Shown in pieces: positions 40,351-49,088 of a stretch of 64,000 bases of DNA (its first letter is position 1; every line of letters begins with the position of its first letter). Source of the DNA: Clostridiales bacterium (GTDB lineage: Bacteria; Bacillota; Clostridia; Oscillospirales; Oscillospiraceae); the NCBI GenBank assembly GCA_004556755.1, contig SFFW01000001.1, forward strand, positions 62,001 through 126,000, given 5' to 3'. The position numbers were made by a program, and so were the translations under genes. A model generated the notes under the pieces. It did no database searches and was not told the origin of the DNA. It saw only the letters and a program-made list of their open reading frames with translations.

Positions 40351-41250
40351 TTTTGCGTCTCGGAAGAAGTTTTTGGATGTCTCGGCATCGGCTTTGATCT
40401 GCTCCGAAAGCTCCGTCTGAGATGCAAACTTCCGCTCCGGGCGAATGAATTTGTAAAACTCGACCCGTGCATGACGGTTATAGAGATTGCCCTTAAAGTC
40501 AAGTATATAGGTCTCGACGCTGACGCTGTTCTCGTCGCTCACGGTCGGTCTGACGCCGACGTTTGTGACGGAAATATGTTCTCTCCCATCCTCAAGATAG
40601 ACCTTGGTGGCATACACGCCGAACCTCGGTGAAAGCACGCCCTCCGGCAGCTTCATGTTTATCGTTGGTGTACCCATTTTTGTACCGAGGTGATAGCCCG
40701 ACCGCACCGTGTCGCTCAAAACGTGCGGATGTCCGAGGTAGCTGTTGGCTTCCTCGATCTTCCCGTCGCGTATAAGAGTGCGAATATAGGTGGAGCTTAC
40801 CGTGTTGCTGCCGATCTTCACAGGAGCGATAACGTCGCAGCCGAGGCCGTTCTCGGCACAGTATTCCTTCAGGCGCTCCGCCGTACCCAAGCCCTTGTAG
40901 CCGAAGCAAAAGTCGTGTCCCACGACGATGTGGCAGATGCCGAGTTCGCTTATCAGCTCCTCGATGAACACACGCCAGTCCATCCTCATCACCTTTTCGC
41001 TGAAGTGGATGAACACGACGTTTTCTATCCCAAATCTGCGACGGATTATGTCCTCCCTGTCGGCTGCGGAGTTAATCAGCGGCACATCCTTTTTAAAAAC
41101 GAGCGTGTCGGGATGAATGTCGAAGGTCAAAGCAGCCGGAGCAGCCCCGATCTCGACCGCCCTCTCCTTTGTTTTCTCAAGCAGAGCGGCATGACCTATA
41201 TGCACTCCGTCGAAAAATCCAAGAGCTATAACGATTTTATCTTTAGTCAT
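40348..41250 (-). CDS. ribF: Bifunctional riboflavin kinase / FAD synthetase
   Basis: Makes FMN then FAD from riboflavin. 300 residues: N-terminal nucleotidyltransferase domain (ALGFFDGVHIGHAALLEK, VGHDFCFGYKGLG, SSTYIRTLIRDG) and C-terminal kinase domain (LGTKMGTPTINMKLPEG, FGVYATKV, VETYILDF). Its ATG overlaps truB by eight bases. It ends the long rimP-to-ribF operon, an arrangement typical of bacteria (truB-ribF). Confidence 0.97.
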   Translation of the reverse strand: MTKDKIVIALGFFDGVHIGHAALLEKTKERAVEIGAAPAALTFDIHPDTLVFKKDVPLINSAADREDIIRRRFGIENVVFIHFSEKVMRMDWRVFIEELISELGICHIVVGHDFCFGYKGLGTAERLKEYCAENGLGCDVIAPVKIGSNTVSSTYIRTLIRDGKIEEANSYLGHPHVLSDTVRSGYHLGTKMGTPTINMKLPEGVLSPRFGVYATKVYLEDGREHISVTNVGVRPTVSDENSVSVETYILDFKGNLYNRHARVEFYKFIRPERKFASQTELSEQIKADAETSKNFFRDAK

Positions 41251-42112
41251 TATCCACCTCGAAAAAGCTCTTTATTGTTTTAAGTTTGCCTGCGGAAACA
41301 TTAGCAAGCGCAAGGAAATCGCCGTTTTCGCCGTACACCCTGTACGTTCCGTTTTTTGCGGAAACGTTCAGAATATTGCCGCATTTGAGCTTTGCGGTTT
41401 GTGCGGCGCTTAATTCTATCGCCGGATGCTCCGAAAACAGGCTGTCCACGGGGATGATGTACCGCTCCGGGTTCTCGGCGATCTCGGAGAGTGTGTGTGC
41501 GTCACGAACGTCAAAGGGTCCGGCATTTGTTCTGCGCAGTGCGCTCATGCACGCAAGGCAGCCGAGTCTTTCGCCGATGTCGTTGCAGAGTGTGCGGATA
41601 TACGTCCCCTTTGAGCAGGAGACCGACAGTACAAAGTCGTCTCCGTCATGCCCCACAAGACTCAGCTCGGAAATGTTCACCGTTCTCGGCTTGCGCTCAA
41701 CGGTCTCGCCTTTTCTCGCAAGCTCATACAGCTTCTTTCCCGACACCTTGATAGCGGAGTACATAGGAGGTATCTGACTGATCTCACCCGTAAACTCAGG
41801 CAAAACGTCTGTAAGCTCAGCTTCGGTGGGGCTTATTCCTGTCTGCGCCGTCACTCTGCCGCTCGTGTCCTGCGTGTCGGTGGAATAGCCGCAGCGAAGT
41901 GAGGCAACATAGTGCTTATTATGAGTCTCCGCAAACTGCACCGCTCTTGTCGCCCTGCCGACAAAAACCGTCAAAAGCCCCGTCGCCATGGGGTCAAGTG
42001 TTCCCGAATGGCCCACTCTGCGCTCATGGAGAATGCCTCTGAGCTTTCCAACGACGTCATGGCTCGTCCAGTCTGCGGGCTTATCTACAAGTATTATTCC
42101 ATTGTATCCCAT
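41243..42112 (-). CDS. truB: tRNA pseudouridine(55) synthase
   Basis: Forms pseudouridine 55 in the T-loop of tRNAs. 289 residues: GIILVDKPADWTSHDVVGKLR, then HSGTLDPMATGLLTVFVG with the catalytic Asp, MYSAIKVSGKKLYELARKG, and SCSKGTYIRTLCNDIGERLG; a C-terminal PUA-like part follows. It overlaps nrnA by 19 bases and ribF by 8, showing tight coupling. Confidence 0.97.
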   Translation of the reverse strand: MGYNGIILVDKPADWTSHDVVGKLRGILHERRVGHSGTLDPMATGLLTVFVGRATRAVQFAETHNKHYVASLRCGYSTDTQDTSGRVTAQTGISPTEAELTDVLPEFTGEISQIPPMYSAIKVSGKKLYELARKGETVERKPRTVNISELSLVGHDGDDFVLSVSCSKGTYIRTLCNDIGERLGCLACMSALRRTNAGPFDVRDAHTLSEIAENPERYIIPVDSLFSEHPAIELSAAQTAKLKCGNILNVSAKNGTYRVYGENGDFLALANVSAGKLKTIKSFFEVDND

Positions 42113-43038
42113 GCGTCAATCACCGCTTTTATCAGAAGCTCCCTTGCGGTTTCGGGGTCGGTATCCAGTGTGCAGCCGGACGCCATCTTGTGTCCGCCGC
42201 CGCCGAAGCGCTTGCACACATCGGAGCAGTCAAAGCAAGGCTGCGAACGCAGCGACGCCTTGCAGCCGCCCTCTGCAAGCTCTCTGACTACGATGCTGAC
42301 GATGCAGCCCTCTACCCTGCCGGGTATTCCCGCAATGTCGTCGCAGTCGTCCTCAGTTGCGTTTATCTCACGCAGCATGGCGTTTGTGACCATCGCTGCC
42401 ACTATTGCTCCGTTTTTTTCGAATCTCAGCCCCGAACAAATGAGACTTTCAAGCATTATCCTTGCTTTAGTCGACTGGCGGAACAGCTCAAAATTGAGCT
42501 TCTGCACCTCGGCTCCGGCGTTGGCAAGCTCGCTTGCGGCAGCAAAGGTCTCCGCCGTGACGTTTGCGTATCTGAAGCAGCCGCAGTCGGTCGAGACCGC
42601 AATGTAAAGCAGGCTTGCCTCGGTCTTGCTCGGCTCGGTGCAAAGAAGCTTTATAAGCTCAAGCACCAGCTCACCGCAGGATGCCTTGGCAGAGCCGAGC
42701 AATAGCTTTTCCGCATATCCCGAATTTGAATCGTGATGGTCAATGCAGAGCTTTACCTTGCCCTCAAAGCCCTTTGCGAGCATATGCTCTCCCGCAACGT
42801 CAACCGCAACGGTGTAAGCGCCCTCGTAACCCTCCGGAGCGAGGTAGTCCTTAACGTACTTATGATACTTCGGCGTTATCTCCGGGTTCGGGTACAGATA
42901 CGCACGCTTGCCGAGACGCCGCAGCGCAGAGCAAAGCGCCGCCGCACTGCCGAGTGTGTCCCCGTCCGGGCGTATGTGGGTTATCAGAATGTAATCGTCG
43001 TTCTCTCTAAGTATTTCGGCACACTCTGCGTAGTTCAT
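42094..43038 (-). CDS. nrnA: DHH/DHHA1 phosphoesterase, NrnA-like
   Basis: 314 residues. The DHH domain has ITHIRPDGDTLGSAAAL, the VAVDVAGE metal aspartate, IDHHDSNSGYA (DHH), and the C-terminal DHHA1 domain has GGGGHKMASGC. This family degrades nano-RNA and dephosphorylates pAp. Between rbfA (four-base overlap) and truB in the translation operon, as in Firmicutes. Symbol by similarity to Bacillus NrnA. Confidence 0.92.
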   Translation of the reverse strand: MNYAECAEILRENDDYILITHIRPDGDTLGSAAALCSALRRLGKRAYLYPNPEITPKYHKYVKDYLAPEGYEGAYTVAVDVAGEHMLAKGFEGKVKLCIDHHDSNSGYAEKLLLGSAKASCGELVLELIKLLCTEPSKTEASLLYIAVSTDCGCFRYANVTAETFAAASELANAGAEVQKLNFELFRQSTKARIMLESLICSGLRFEKNGAIVAAMVTNAMLREINATEDDCDDIAGIPGRVEGCIVSIVVRELAEGGCKASLRSQPCFDCSDVCKRFGGGGHKMASGCTLDTDPETARELLIKAVIDAWDTME

Positions 43039-43394
43039 TCTTCCTCGTCCCTCTTGATGTCAAGACTGTTTATGAGCTCATTTATATGAGCGCCGTATTC
43101 GATACTGTGGTCAAGCTCAAATATAAGCTCCGGCGTATTGCGAAGCTTGAGCGAATTGCCGAGCTCACGCCGCAGCCAGCCGGATGCGGATCGAAGACCC
43201 TTTTTAAATTCCTTTTCGTTCTCAAGCCCCAGGACCGAGATCCAAACCTTGCAATACTTGAGGTCGCCCGTGGTCTCGACACGGGTGACGCTCAGCATGC
43301 CCTGATTTATGCGGGGGTCCTTGATCTCACGCAGGAGTTTGCTCAAAACGAGCTGTATATCGTCATTTGTCCTTGCAAGCTTATTTGAAGGCAT
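43035..43394 (-). CDS. rbfA: Ribosome-binding factor A
   Basis: 119-residue KH-like protein that assists 16S rRNA 5' end maturation in the 30S subunit. Features: ARTNDDIQLVLSKLLREIKDPRI, LSVTRVETTGDLKYCKVWIS, GWLRRELGNSLKLRNTPELIFELD. It is separated from infB by a 50-base gap holding a hairpin, and AAGGAGAG precedes its ATG. Confidence 0.97.
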   Translation of the reverse strand: MPSNKLARTNDDIQLVLSKLLREIKDPRINQGMLSVTRVETTGDLKYCKVWISVLGLENEKEFKKGLRSASGWLRRELGNSLKLRNTPELIFELDHSIEYGAHINELINSLDIKRDEEE

Positions 43395-43415
43395 AATTAT
43401 CTCTCCTTATGCGCA

Positions 43416-43437
43416 GAGCGGTCAATAATGACCGCTC
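43416..43437 (-). repeat. Intercistronic hairpin between infB and rbfA
   Basis: Nine-base arms GAGCGGTCA / TGACCGCTC around four bases, no T-run. It sits between the infB stop and rbfA ribosome site; more likely mRNA processing or stability than termination. Confidence 0.6.
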
Positions 43438-43445
43438 CGATTGTA

Positions 43446-45776
43446 TTAAAGCTTTATCTGCTCCATAACGTAGCACTCTATAACGTCCCCGACCTTTACG
43501 TCGTTGAACTTCTCGATCTGCATACCGCACTCGTAGCCGCTTGCGACCTCCTTGACGTCGTCCTTGAAGCGGCGGAGGGACGCAAGATCGCCCTCGTGGA
43601 TAACGATGTTGTCACGAAGCACACGCACCTGACAGCCTCTCTGAATCTTGCCGTCGGTGACATAGCAGCCCATAACGGTGCCGACCTTGGAGACCTTGTA
43701 GGTCTCACGCACCTCGGCGTGACCGATGATAGCTTCCTTGAATTTGGGCGAAAGCATACCCTTCATTGCGGCTTCGATCTCGTTTATGCAGTCATAGATG
43801 ACACGGTACATACGCATATCGACGTTGGAACGGGCTGCGGAATCCCTTGCGGCATTGTCCGGGCGCACGTTGAAGCCGACGATTATTGCTCCGCTCGTTG
43901 CGGCAAGCATGACGTCGGACTCGTTTATCGCACCGACTGCGCTGTGGATGACCTTGACCCTGACTTCCTCGTTCGTGATCTTCTCAAGCGACGCCTTGAC
44001 CGCTTCCGCAGAACCCTGAACGTCCGCCTTGACGATTATGTTGAGGGTCTTCATCTCGCCGGCCTGGATCTGGCTGAACAGATCCTCAAGGCTGACCTTC
44101 TTGTTCATGCCGAAGGCTGCATTCTTCTGCTGGATCTTGCGCTCCTCGACAAGCTCTCTCGCCATGCGCTCATCCGCAACTGCGTTGAAGGTATCGCCCG
44201 CACTGGGGACCTCGGACATACCGGAGATCTCGACGGGAACGGAGGGACCCGCTTCGGTTATACGCTGACCCTTGTCGTTTATCATGGTGCGTACACGGCC
44301 AACTGCGGTACCTGCAATGATGATATCGCCGAGCTTGAGCGTACCGTTCTGCACGAGAACGGTCATAATGGGACCTCTGCCCTTGTCGAGGCGGGCCTCG
44401 ATGACCGCACCCTTTGCGGCACGGTTCGGGTTTGCTTTAAGCTCCTGCACCTCGGCAAGAACAACAAGGTTCTCAAGCAGGTTGTCAATGCCCATACCGG
44501 TCTTTGCGGAGATCGGGCAAACTATGGTATCACCGCCCCACTCTTCGGGAACGATGTCATACTCGGTGAGCTGCTGCTTTATTCTTTCGGGGTTTGCACC
44601 CACGGTATCCATCTTGTTTATCGCAACGACAAGCGGGATGCCCGCAGCCTTTGCGTGGTTGATGCTCTCAATGGTCTGCGGCATGATGCCGTCGTCCGCC
44701 GCAACGACGAGGATGGCAATGTCGGTGACCATTGCGCCTCTTGCACGCATGGAGGTAAACGCCTCGTGTCCCGGTGTGTCGAGGAAGGTGATGGGACTGC
44801 CGTTTATCTCGACGGTGTAAGCGCCGATGTGCTGCGTTATGCCGCCCGCCTCGCCGGAGGCGACGTTTGCGTGACGGATGTAGTCAAGAAGGCTGGTTTT
44901 GCCGTGGTCAACGTGACCCATAACGACGACGACGGGCGCACGACCGACAAGCTCGTCGGCGCTGTCCACGTGATCGTCGATAAGCCGCTCCTCAACGGTA
45001 ACGACGACCTCCTTCTCGACCTTGCAGCCAAGCTCCATTGCAACGAGCGCTGCGGTGTCGTAATCCACAACGTCGGAAACTGAGGCGAAAACTCCGAGCT
45101 TAATGAGCTGCTTTATGACCTCGCCCGCAGTCTTCTTCATGCGGGATGCAAGCTCGCCGACGTTTATCTCGTCGGGTATGGAGACCTTGAGCTGCTGCTT
45201 CTTTGCAAGCTCAAGCTGGAGCTTCTGCATCTTGTCACGCTCTTCCTGACGGCGCTTTGCGGATGCAGCCTGCTGCTGCTGACGCTGCTTTGCCTTGTTG
45301 ACGATCTTCTCCTTGCCGCCCTTTCTGTCACGCTCACGGCTGCGCTCGTTCGCCATGTTGTCGAACTTTTCGTTGTACTTGTCGATGTTGACTGCGGCGC
45401 TGCCTCTTGTGTCGATGACACGCTTTTCGGCGACGGGTTTCGGAACGTGAGGCTTATTTTCCTTCTTCTTCGGAGCGGCAGCGGGTGCAGGTGCGGGTGC
45501 TTCCTTGCTTTTTGCGTCCTGCTTCTGAGGCTGCTTTGCAGCGGGTGCAGGCGCCTTTGTCTCCTGCTTCGGCGCAACATTGAATATATCTGCAAGGCTT
45601 GCGACCTGATTGTGCTGAGTGAGATACTCAAATATCACGTCAAGCTCGTCGTTCTCAAGCACCTGCATATGATTCTTCGGAGTGCTTGCATAGTCGGTCA
45701 GTATCTGACTTATCTCCTTGGAAGTAGAATTAAAGTCCTTTGCGACCTCGTGTACTCTGTATTTCATCATGCTCAT
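43446..45776 (-). CDS. infB: Translation initiation factor IF-2
   Basis: 776-residue GTPase that places initiator tRNA on the 30S subunit. N-terminal IF2N motif (YRVHEVAKDFNSTSKEISQIL), a long Ala/Pro/Lys-rich linker (about 75-200), a second IF2N, then the G domain (VVVMGHVDHGKTSLLD, ITQHIGAY, FLDTPGHEAF, AINKMD) and C-terminal domains. The ATG at 45776 overlaps the preceding gene's stop (ATGA). The linker is compositionally biased, as usual. Confidence 0.98.
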   Translation of the reverse strand: MSMMKYRVHEVAKDFNSTSKEISQILTDYASTPKNHMQVLENDELDVIFEYLTQHNQVASLADIFNVAPKQETKAPAPAAKQPQKQDAKSKEAPAPAPAAAPKKKENKPHVPKPVAEKRVIDTRGSAAVNIDKYNEKFDNMANERSRERDRKGGKEKIVNKAKQRQQQQAASAKRRQEERDKMQKLQLELAKKQQLKVSIPDEINVGELASRMKKTAGEVIKQLIKLGVFASVSDVVDYDTAALVAMELGCKVEKEVVVTVEERLIDDHVDSADELVGRAPVVVVMGHVDHGKTSLLDYIRHANVASGEAGGITQHIGAYTVEINGSPITFLDTPGHEAFTSMRARGAMVTDIAILVVAADDGIMPQTIESINHAKAAGIPLVVAINKMDTVGANPERIKQQLTEYDIVPEEWGGDTIVCPISAKTGMGIDNLLENLVVLAEVQELKANPNRAAKGAVIEARLDKGRGPIMTVLVQNGTLKLGDIIIAGTAVGRVRTMINDKGQRITEAGPSVPVEISGMSEVPSAGDTFNAVADERMARELVEERKIQQKNAAFGMNKKVSLEDLFSQIQAGEMKTLNIIVKADVQGSAEAVKASLEKITNEEVRVKVIHSAVGAINESDVMLAATSGAIIVGFNVRPDNAARDSAARSNVDMRMYRVIYDCINEIEAAMKGMLSPKFKEAIIGHAEVRETYKVSKVGTVMGCYVTDGKIQRGCQVRVLRDNIVIHEGDLASLRRFKDDVKEVASGYECGMQIEKFNDVKVGDVIECYVMEQIKL

Positions 45777-46138
45777 GCGTTATTCCTCCTCTTACCTGTC
45801 CTCTCGTTCCTCATAAGGCATTCTGCGTCGCCGTCCGCCTCCGGCAGGAGCTTTATGAGCGCTGCGGCAAAGCCCGCATCACACACGGCCGCCATTGAGC
45901 AGCCCGGCTTCCCCGTCGCTGCGGATATTTCATCCTTCGTATACGGAAGCTTCAGCGTTTTGACGTTGCCCGCACGGGCAAAGCCACAGAGCCGCTTTCC
46001 TGCGTTGTCCGATGCATCGGACGCAAGCAGCAGAAGCTTTGCCTTGTGAGCCTTTGCCGCAGCCCCGGTGTCGACCTCGCCGATGGCTATTGCGTTTGCC
46101 TTGCGCATCAGTCCCAGCAAGCCAAGTGCTTTATCCAT
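45773..46138 (-). CDS. L7Ae-like RNA-binding protein (YlxQ family)
   Basis: 121 residues with an L7Ae/L30e fold (LGLLGLMRKANAIAIGEVDT, AKLLLLASDASDNAGKRL). YlxQ proteins bind kink-turn RNA in Bacillus. Between ylxR and infB, as in Firmicutes; its ATG overlaps the ylxR stop by one base. The C-terminal 25 residues are charged and unlike the core. Confidence 0.92.
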   Translation of the reverse strand: MDKALGLLGLMRKANAIAIGEVDTGAAAKAHKAKLLLLASDASDNAGKRLCGFARAGNVKTLKLPYTKDEISAATGKPGCSMAAVCDAGFAAALIKLLPEADGDAECLMRNERTGKRRNNA

Positions 46139-46404
46139 CAGCTCTCCACCTCCATCCGAGTTTTCAGACGTTCGTAGATCTCCTGCGGAATGGAAGTCTC
46201 AAATGCCTTTTCGATTGCTTTCGCCTTGATCGCCTTTTTAAGGCAGTCGGCATTGGGGCAAATGTATGCCCCCCTGCCCGACGCCTTGCCTTTGAAATCA
46301 AGGTCAATGTCCCCCTCCGGGGATCGGACAATGCGGACAAGCTCTTTCTTGGGCTTCATTTCACGGCATCCGAGACACTGCCGCATCGGTATTTTTTTTT
46401 GCAT
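46138..46404 (-). CDS. ylxR: YlxR family (DUF448) RNA-binding protein
   Basis: 88 residues: MRQCLGCREMKPKKELVRIV with the CxxC, then SGRGAYICPNADCLKKAIK, the diagnostic YlxR pattern. The family's GRGAY motif contacts nucleic acid; a role in RNase P regulation has been reported for Bacillus YlxR. Lies between nusA and ylxQ in the conserved order. Confidence 0.95.
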   Translation of the reverse strand: MQKKIPMRQCLGCREMKPKKELVRIVRSPEGDIDLDFKGKASGRGAYICPNADCLKKAIKAKAIEKAFETSIPQEIYERLKTRMEVES

Positions 46405-46421
46405 CCCGGCTGCCTCCCCTC

Positions 46422-47477
46422 TTACTGAACTTCGGATTCCGGTCTGATGTCTATCTTAAATCCCGTAAGCTTTGCGGCGAGTCTTGCGTTCTGACCCTCC
46501 TTGCCGATGGCAAGCGAAAGCTGGCTGTCGGGAACAACGACACGGCAGCTCTTTCCGTCCTCAAACATGGTGACGGAAACTACCTCGGCGGGAGCGAGCG
46601 CTGCAGCAATGTACTCTTCGGGAGCGTCGCTGTACTTCACGATGTCGATCTTTTCGCCGCCCAATTCATTTACAATGCCGGCAACTCTGCCGCCCTTGGG
46701 ACCGACGCAGGCGCCGATGGGATCGACGTCGGGATCGGCGGAGAGGACCGCCATCTTGGTGCGGCTGCCCGCTTCACGGGCAATGGACTTGATCTCGACG
46801 GTGCCGTCGAATATTTCGGGGACCTCAAGCTCGAAGAGACGCTTAACAAGTCCGGGGTGGGTGCGGCTTATAAGCACCTGCGGACCCTTGGTCGAGTTTC
46901 TGACCTCGACGACGTAGACCTTGATGCGGTCGCCCTCGGTAAGCACCTCGGTCTTGATGCGCTCATTGGGAGCAAGCATCGCCTCGGTGTACTCGCTGTT
47001 GGAGTTGATTCTGATGGAAACGCTGCCCGTTCTCGGCTCGATACGAGAGACCACACCGGTGAGTATCTCATGCTCCTTGGAGGTGAACTCCTGGTACACG
47101 ATGCCCCTCTCCGCCTCGCGGATGCCCTGGATGATGACCTGCTTTGCAGCCTGAGCCGCAATTCTGCCGAACTTCTTCGTCTCCACGGGGACCTTTATCG
47201 TGTCGCCGAGCTTTGCACGCTTGGTGACCTTCTTTGCCGCCTCTATGTCGATCTCAAGGGCGGGGTCCTCGACCTGTTCCACGGCGGTCTTGTTGACGTA
47301 CATTTCTATGCGCTTTCTGTCCTCGTCAAGCAGGATCTCAACGTTGTCGGCACATTCGGGATTGTCCTTGCGGAAAGCCGCCAGCATCGCCTGACGGATC
47401 TTGTCGTACATATAGTCTCTGGGAATTCCCTTTTCTTTTTCAAGGTCTTCGATTGCGGAAAAGAATTCAGCGTTCAT
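46422..47477 (-). CDS. nusA: Transcription termination/antitermination factor NusA
   Basis: 351 residues: N-terminal RNA-polymerase-binding domain, S1 domain (EILTGVVSRIEPRTGSVSIR), KH1 (GSRTKMAVLS, DPIGACVGPKGGRV) and KH2 (LAIGKEGQNARLAAKLTG). It lacks the acidic C-terminal repeats of E. coli NusA, as expected in Firmicutes. NusA stimulates hairpin-dependent termination, and the operon leader carries a terminator-like hairpin, fitting feedback control. Confidence 0.98.
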   Translation of the reverse strand: MNAEFFSAIEDLEKEKGIPRDYMYDKIRQAMLAAFRKDNPECADNVEILLDEDRKRIEMYVNKTAVEQVEDPALEIDIEAAKKVTKRAKLGDTIKVPVETKKFGRIAAQAAKQVIIQGIREAERGIVYQEFTSKEHEILTGVVSRIEPRTGSVSIRINSNSEYTEAMLAPNERIKTEVLTEGDRIKVYVVEVRNSTKGPQVLISRTHPGLVKRLFELEVPEIFDGTVEIKSIAREAGSRTKMAVLSADPDVDPIGACVGPKGGRVAGIVNELGGEKIDIVKYSDAPEEYIAAALAPAEVVSVTMFEDGKSCRVVVPDSQLSLAIGKEGQNARLAAKLTGFKIDIRPESEVQ

Positions 47478-47505
47478 TGTCTTACCCCTTTAGTTAAAAA
47501 TCGTA

Positions 47506-47949
47506 TCATATTGAAAGATGCAGCCTGACCTGTGCGACCTGCTGCTTTTTGTATGTCACGTCACCGACGGTCACATCGCCGTTATCGTAGCCCATTAGCT
47601 TTCCGACGACGGACTTTCTGCCGTTTATGGGCTGGTAAAACTTAAGCTCGACCTCGGCGCCGATAAACTGCTCAAAGTCGGAGGGACGTTTAAGCTCACG
47701 CTCGATCCCTGCCGAGCCGACTTCAAAAACATAGCTGTCGGGAATGGGGTCGGCTTCGTCAAGCACGGGGTCAAGTCTGCGGCTTATGCGCTCACAGTCT
47801 GCGATATCAACACCGCCGTCCTTGTCGATAAACACACGGAGGAACCACGTTCCCGCTTCACGGACGTATTCCACCGCCCACAGGGAGCAGCCCTCTTCTT
47901 CGACGATAGGTCTTGCGAGAGCCTCCACCGCATCGGTCACTCTGCTCAT
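47506..47949 (-). CDS. rimP: Ribosome maturation factor RimP
   Basis: 147 residues: VTDAVEALARPIVEEEGCSLWAVEY-type start, DGGVDIADCERISRRLDPVLDE, YVFEVGSAGIERELKRPSDF. Needed for 30S assembly. GGAG six bases upstream selects the ATG at 47949 over one four codons upstream. First gene of the rimP-nusA-ylxR-ylxQ-infB-rbfA-nrnA-truB-ribF operon. Confidence 0.96.
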   Translation of the reverse strand: MSRVTDAVEALARPIVEEEGCSLWAVEYVREAGTWFLRVFIDKDGGVDIADCERISRRLDPVLDEADPIPDSYVFEVGSAGIERELKRPSDFEQFIGAEVELKFYQPINGRKSVVGKLMGYDNGDVTVGDVTYKKQQVAQVRLHLSI

Positions 47950-47980
47950 ATAAATCTCCAATCAGAATAGTCGTAATAGG

Positions 47981-48053
47981 AATGTAAGCGGCATCAGACC
48001 AACAAAAAGAGTGGGCGAAGACCCACTCTGAGCTAACCTAACTTACTTACATT
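47981..48053 (-). promoter_or_regulatory. Attenuator-like leader of the rimP-nusA-infB operon
   Basis: The minus-strand leader has AGAGTGGG / CCCACTCT around six bases, followed by TTTTTG (48029-48004). An outer pair, AATGTAAG (48053-48046) with CTTACATT (47988-47981), encloses it. The start of transcription is at about 48050, so the whole element is 5' untranslated. The terminator ahead of NusA suggests attenuation by NusA itself; this is inference. Confidence 0.7.
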
Positions 48054-48056
48054 AGT

Positions 48057-48085
48057 ATAATAACACCGTTCCGCCCACAATGCAA
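48057..48085 (-). promoter_or_regulatory. Promoter of the rimP-nusA-infB operon
   Basis: TTGCAT (48080-48085), 17-base spacer, TATTAT (48057-48062) on the minus strand. Confidence 0.83.
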
Positions 48086-48142
48086 GCATTTTTTGTACCC
48101 GAAACGTGTTGTTCCGGGTACAAATTTAAGCGTCCTCACCTT

Positions 48143-48937
48143 TCAGCGGTAATGTGCGCAGAATTCTTCAAAGCACAGGTCGTTTTCCATGATGAACTTT
48201 GCCGCTTCCTTGCCGACGTAGCGATAGTGCCACGGCTGGTCCCAGCCGGTAAGCTCCGCCTTATCCGACGGATAGCGCTTTATAAACCCGTACTCGGCGC
48301 AATTTGCATCGAGCCACTTGTAAAACTCGGCGTTCATCTTGGAGTAATCGTAAACACTGTACTTCTGGTCGAATATATCAACCGCAAGCCCTGTCTGATG
48401 CTCGCTGCAGCCCGGATACGCCACGATCTGCCGTGCAAGCTCGACCGCCTCATCATATGAATAGTCGGCGTCCTCCGAAAGCTCCGTCGCCTTGGCGTTA
48501 AACTGCTTCTGCTGCTGTGAATACGAAACATACGCCGTACCGACGTATGGCGTATAGCCCGCATCCTTTGCCGCATCAAGCAACTTTTCAAGCGACGAGA
48601 CCGCTCTTTCGTCCATTCTAAGCCCTGTGCTGCCCGCCTCCATCGTCTCCGGCGTGTAGGTGCTGATGGAGTTTGCGTCGTTTACGAGTATATACTGCCA
48701 CTTCGATATATCGATATTGGGATAGTCAAGTCCCTCCGGCGCAACGATCTTATTTGTATCGTCGGGCTTTTGGTAGTCGTCGAGCGGCTTTTTGAGGTTA
48801 TCGGTCTTGATAAAGACATCGTTGTTGCCGCCGAATATGACCTCCCCCGTGAGCTGTATGCGGGAGTTGACTATCAGAACAAGAATTGCCGTCAGCATAA
48901 GCATGGCAAATATCCAAACCGTCTTTTTAATTCGCAT
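48143..48937 (-). CDS. VanY-type D-alanyl-D-alanine carboxypeptidase
   Basis: 264 residues: membrane anchor (about 5-24), linker, then a zinc carboxypeptidase domain (about 110-264) with YVSYSQQQKQFN, CSEHQTGLAVDI (His and Asp ligands), and QPWHYRYVG (His ligand). Such enzymes trim the terminal D-Ala of peptidoglycan stems outside the membrane. The start at 48937 has a GAGGAG site. No van cluster is nearby, so it is probably housekeeping or sporulation related. Confidence 0.92.
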   Translation of the reverse strand: MRIKKTVWIFAMLMLTAILVLIVNSRIQLTGEVIFGGNNDVFIKTDNLKKPLDDYQKPDDTNKIVAPEGLDYPNIDISKWQYILVNDANSISTYTPETMEAGSTGLRMDERAVSSLEKLLDAAKDAGYTPYVGTAYVSYSQQQKQFNAKATELSEDADYSYDEAVELARQIVAYPGCSEHQTGLAVDIFDQKYSVYDYSKMNAEFYKWLDANCAEYGFIKRYPSDKAELTGWDQPWHYRYVGKEAAKFIMENDLCFEEFCAHYR

Positions 48938-49088
48938 TGGATCTCCTCTGTTTCCTTTGTTCGGATGCACTATATCAATATATTATACCAAAAACTCACA
49001 CACGAGGCAATAGAAATGCCTTATTTGCCGCAATTTTTTAGGGACATGCATATCCGGCGGCGGGCTGCTGCCGGATATGCAGCCAGCT

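Noticed and set aside
43428..45083. A 551-codon open frame on the plus strand opposite infB
   Set aside because: Same cause: codon bias of the highly expressed minus-strand gene. No family features and no ribosome site.
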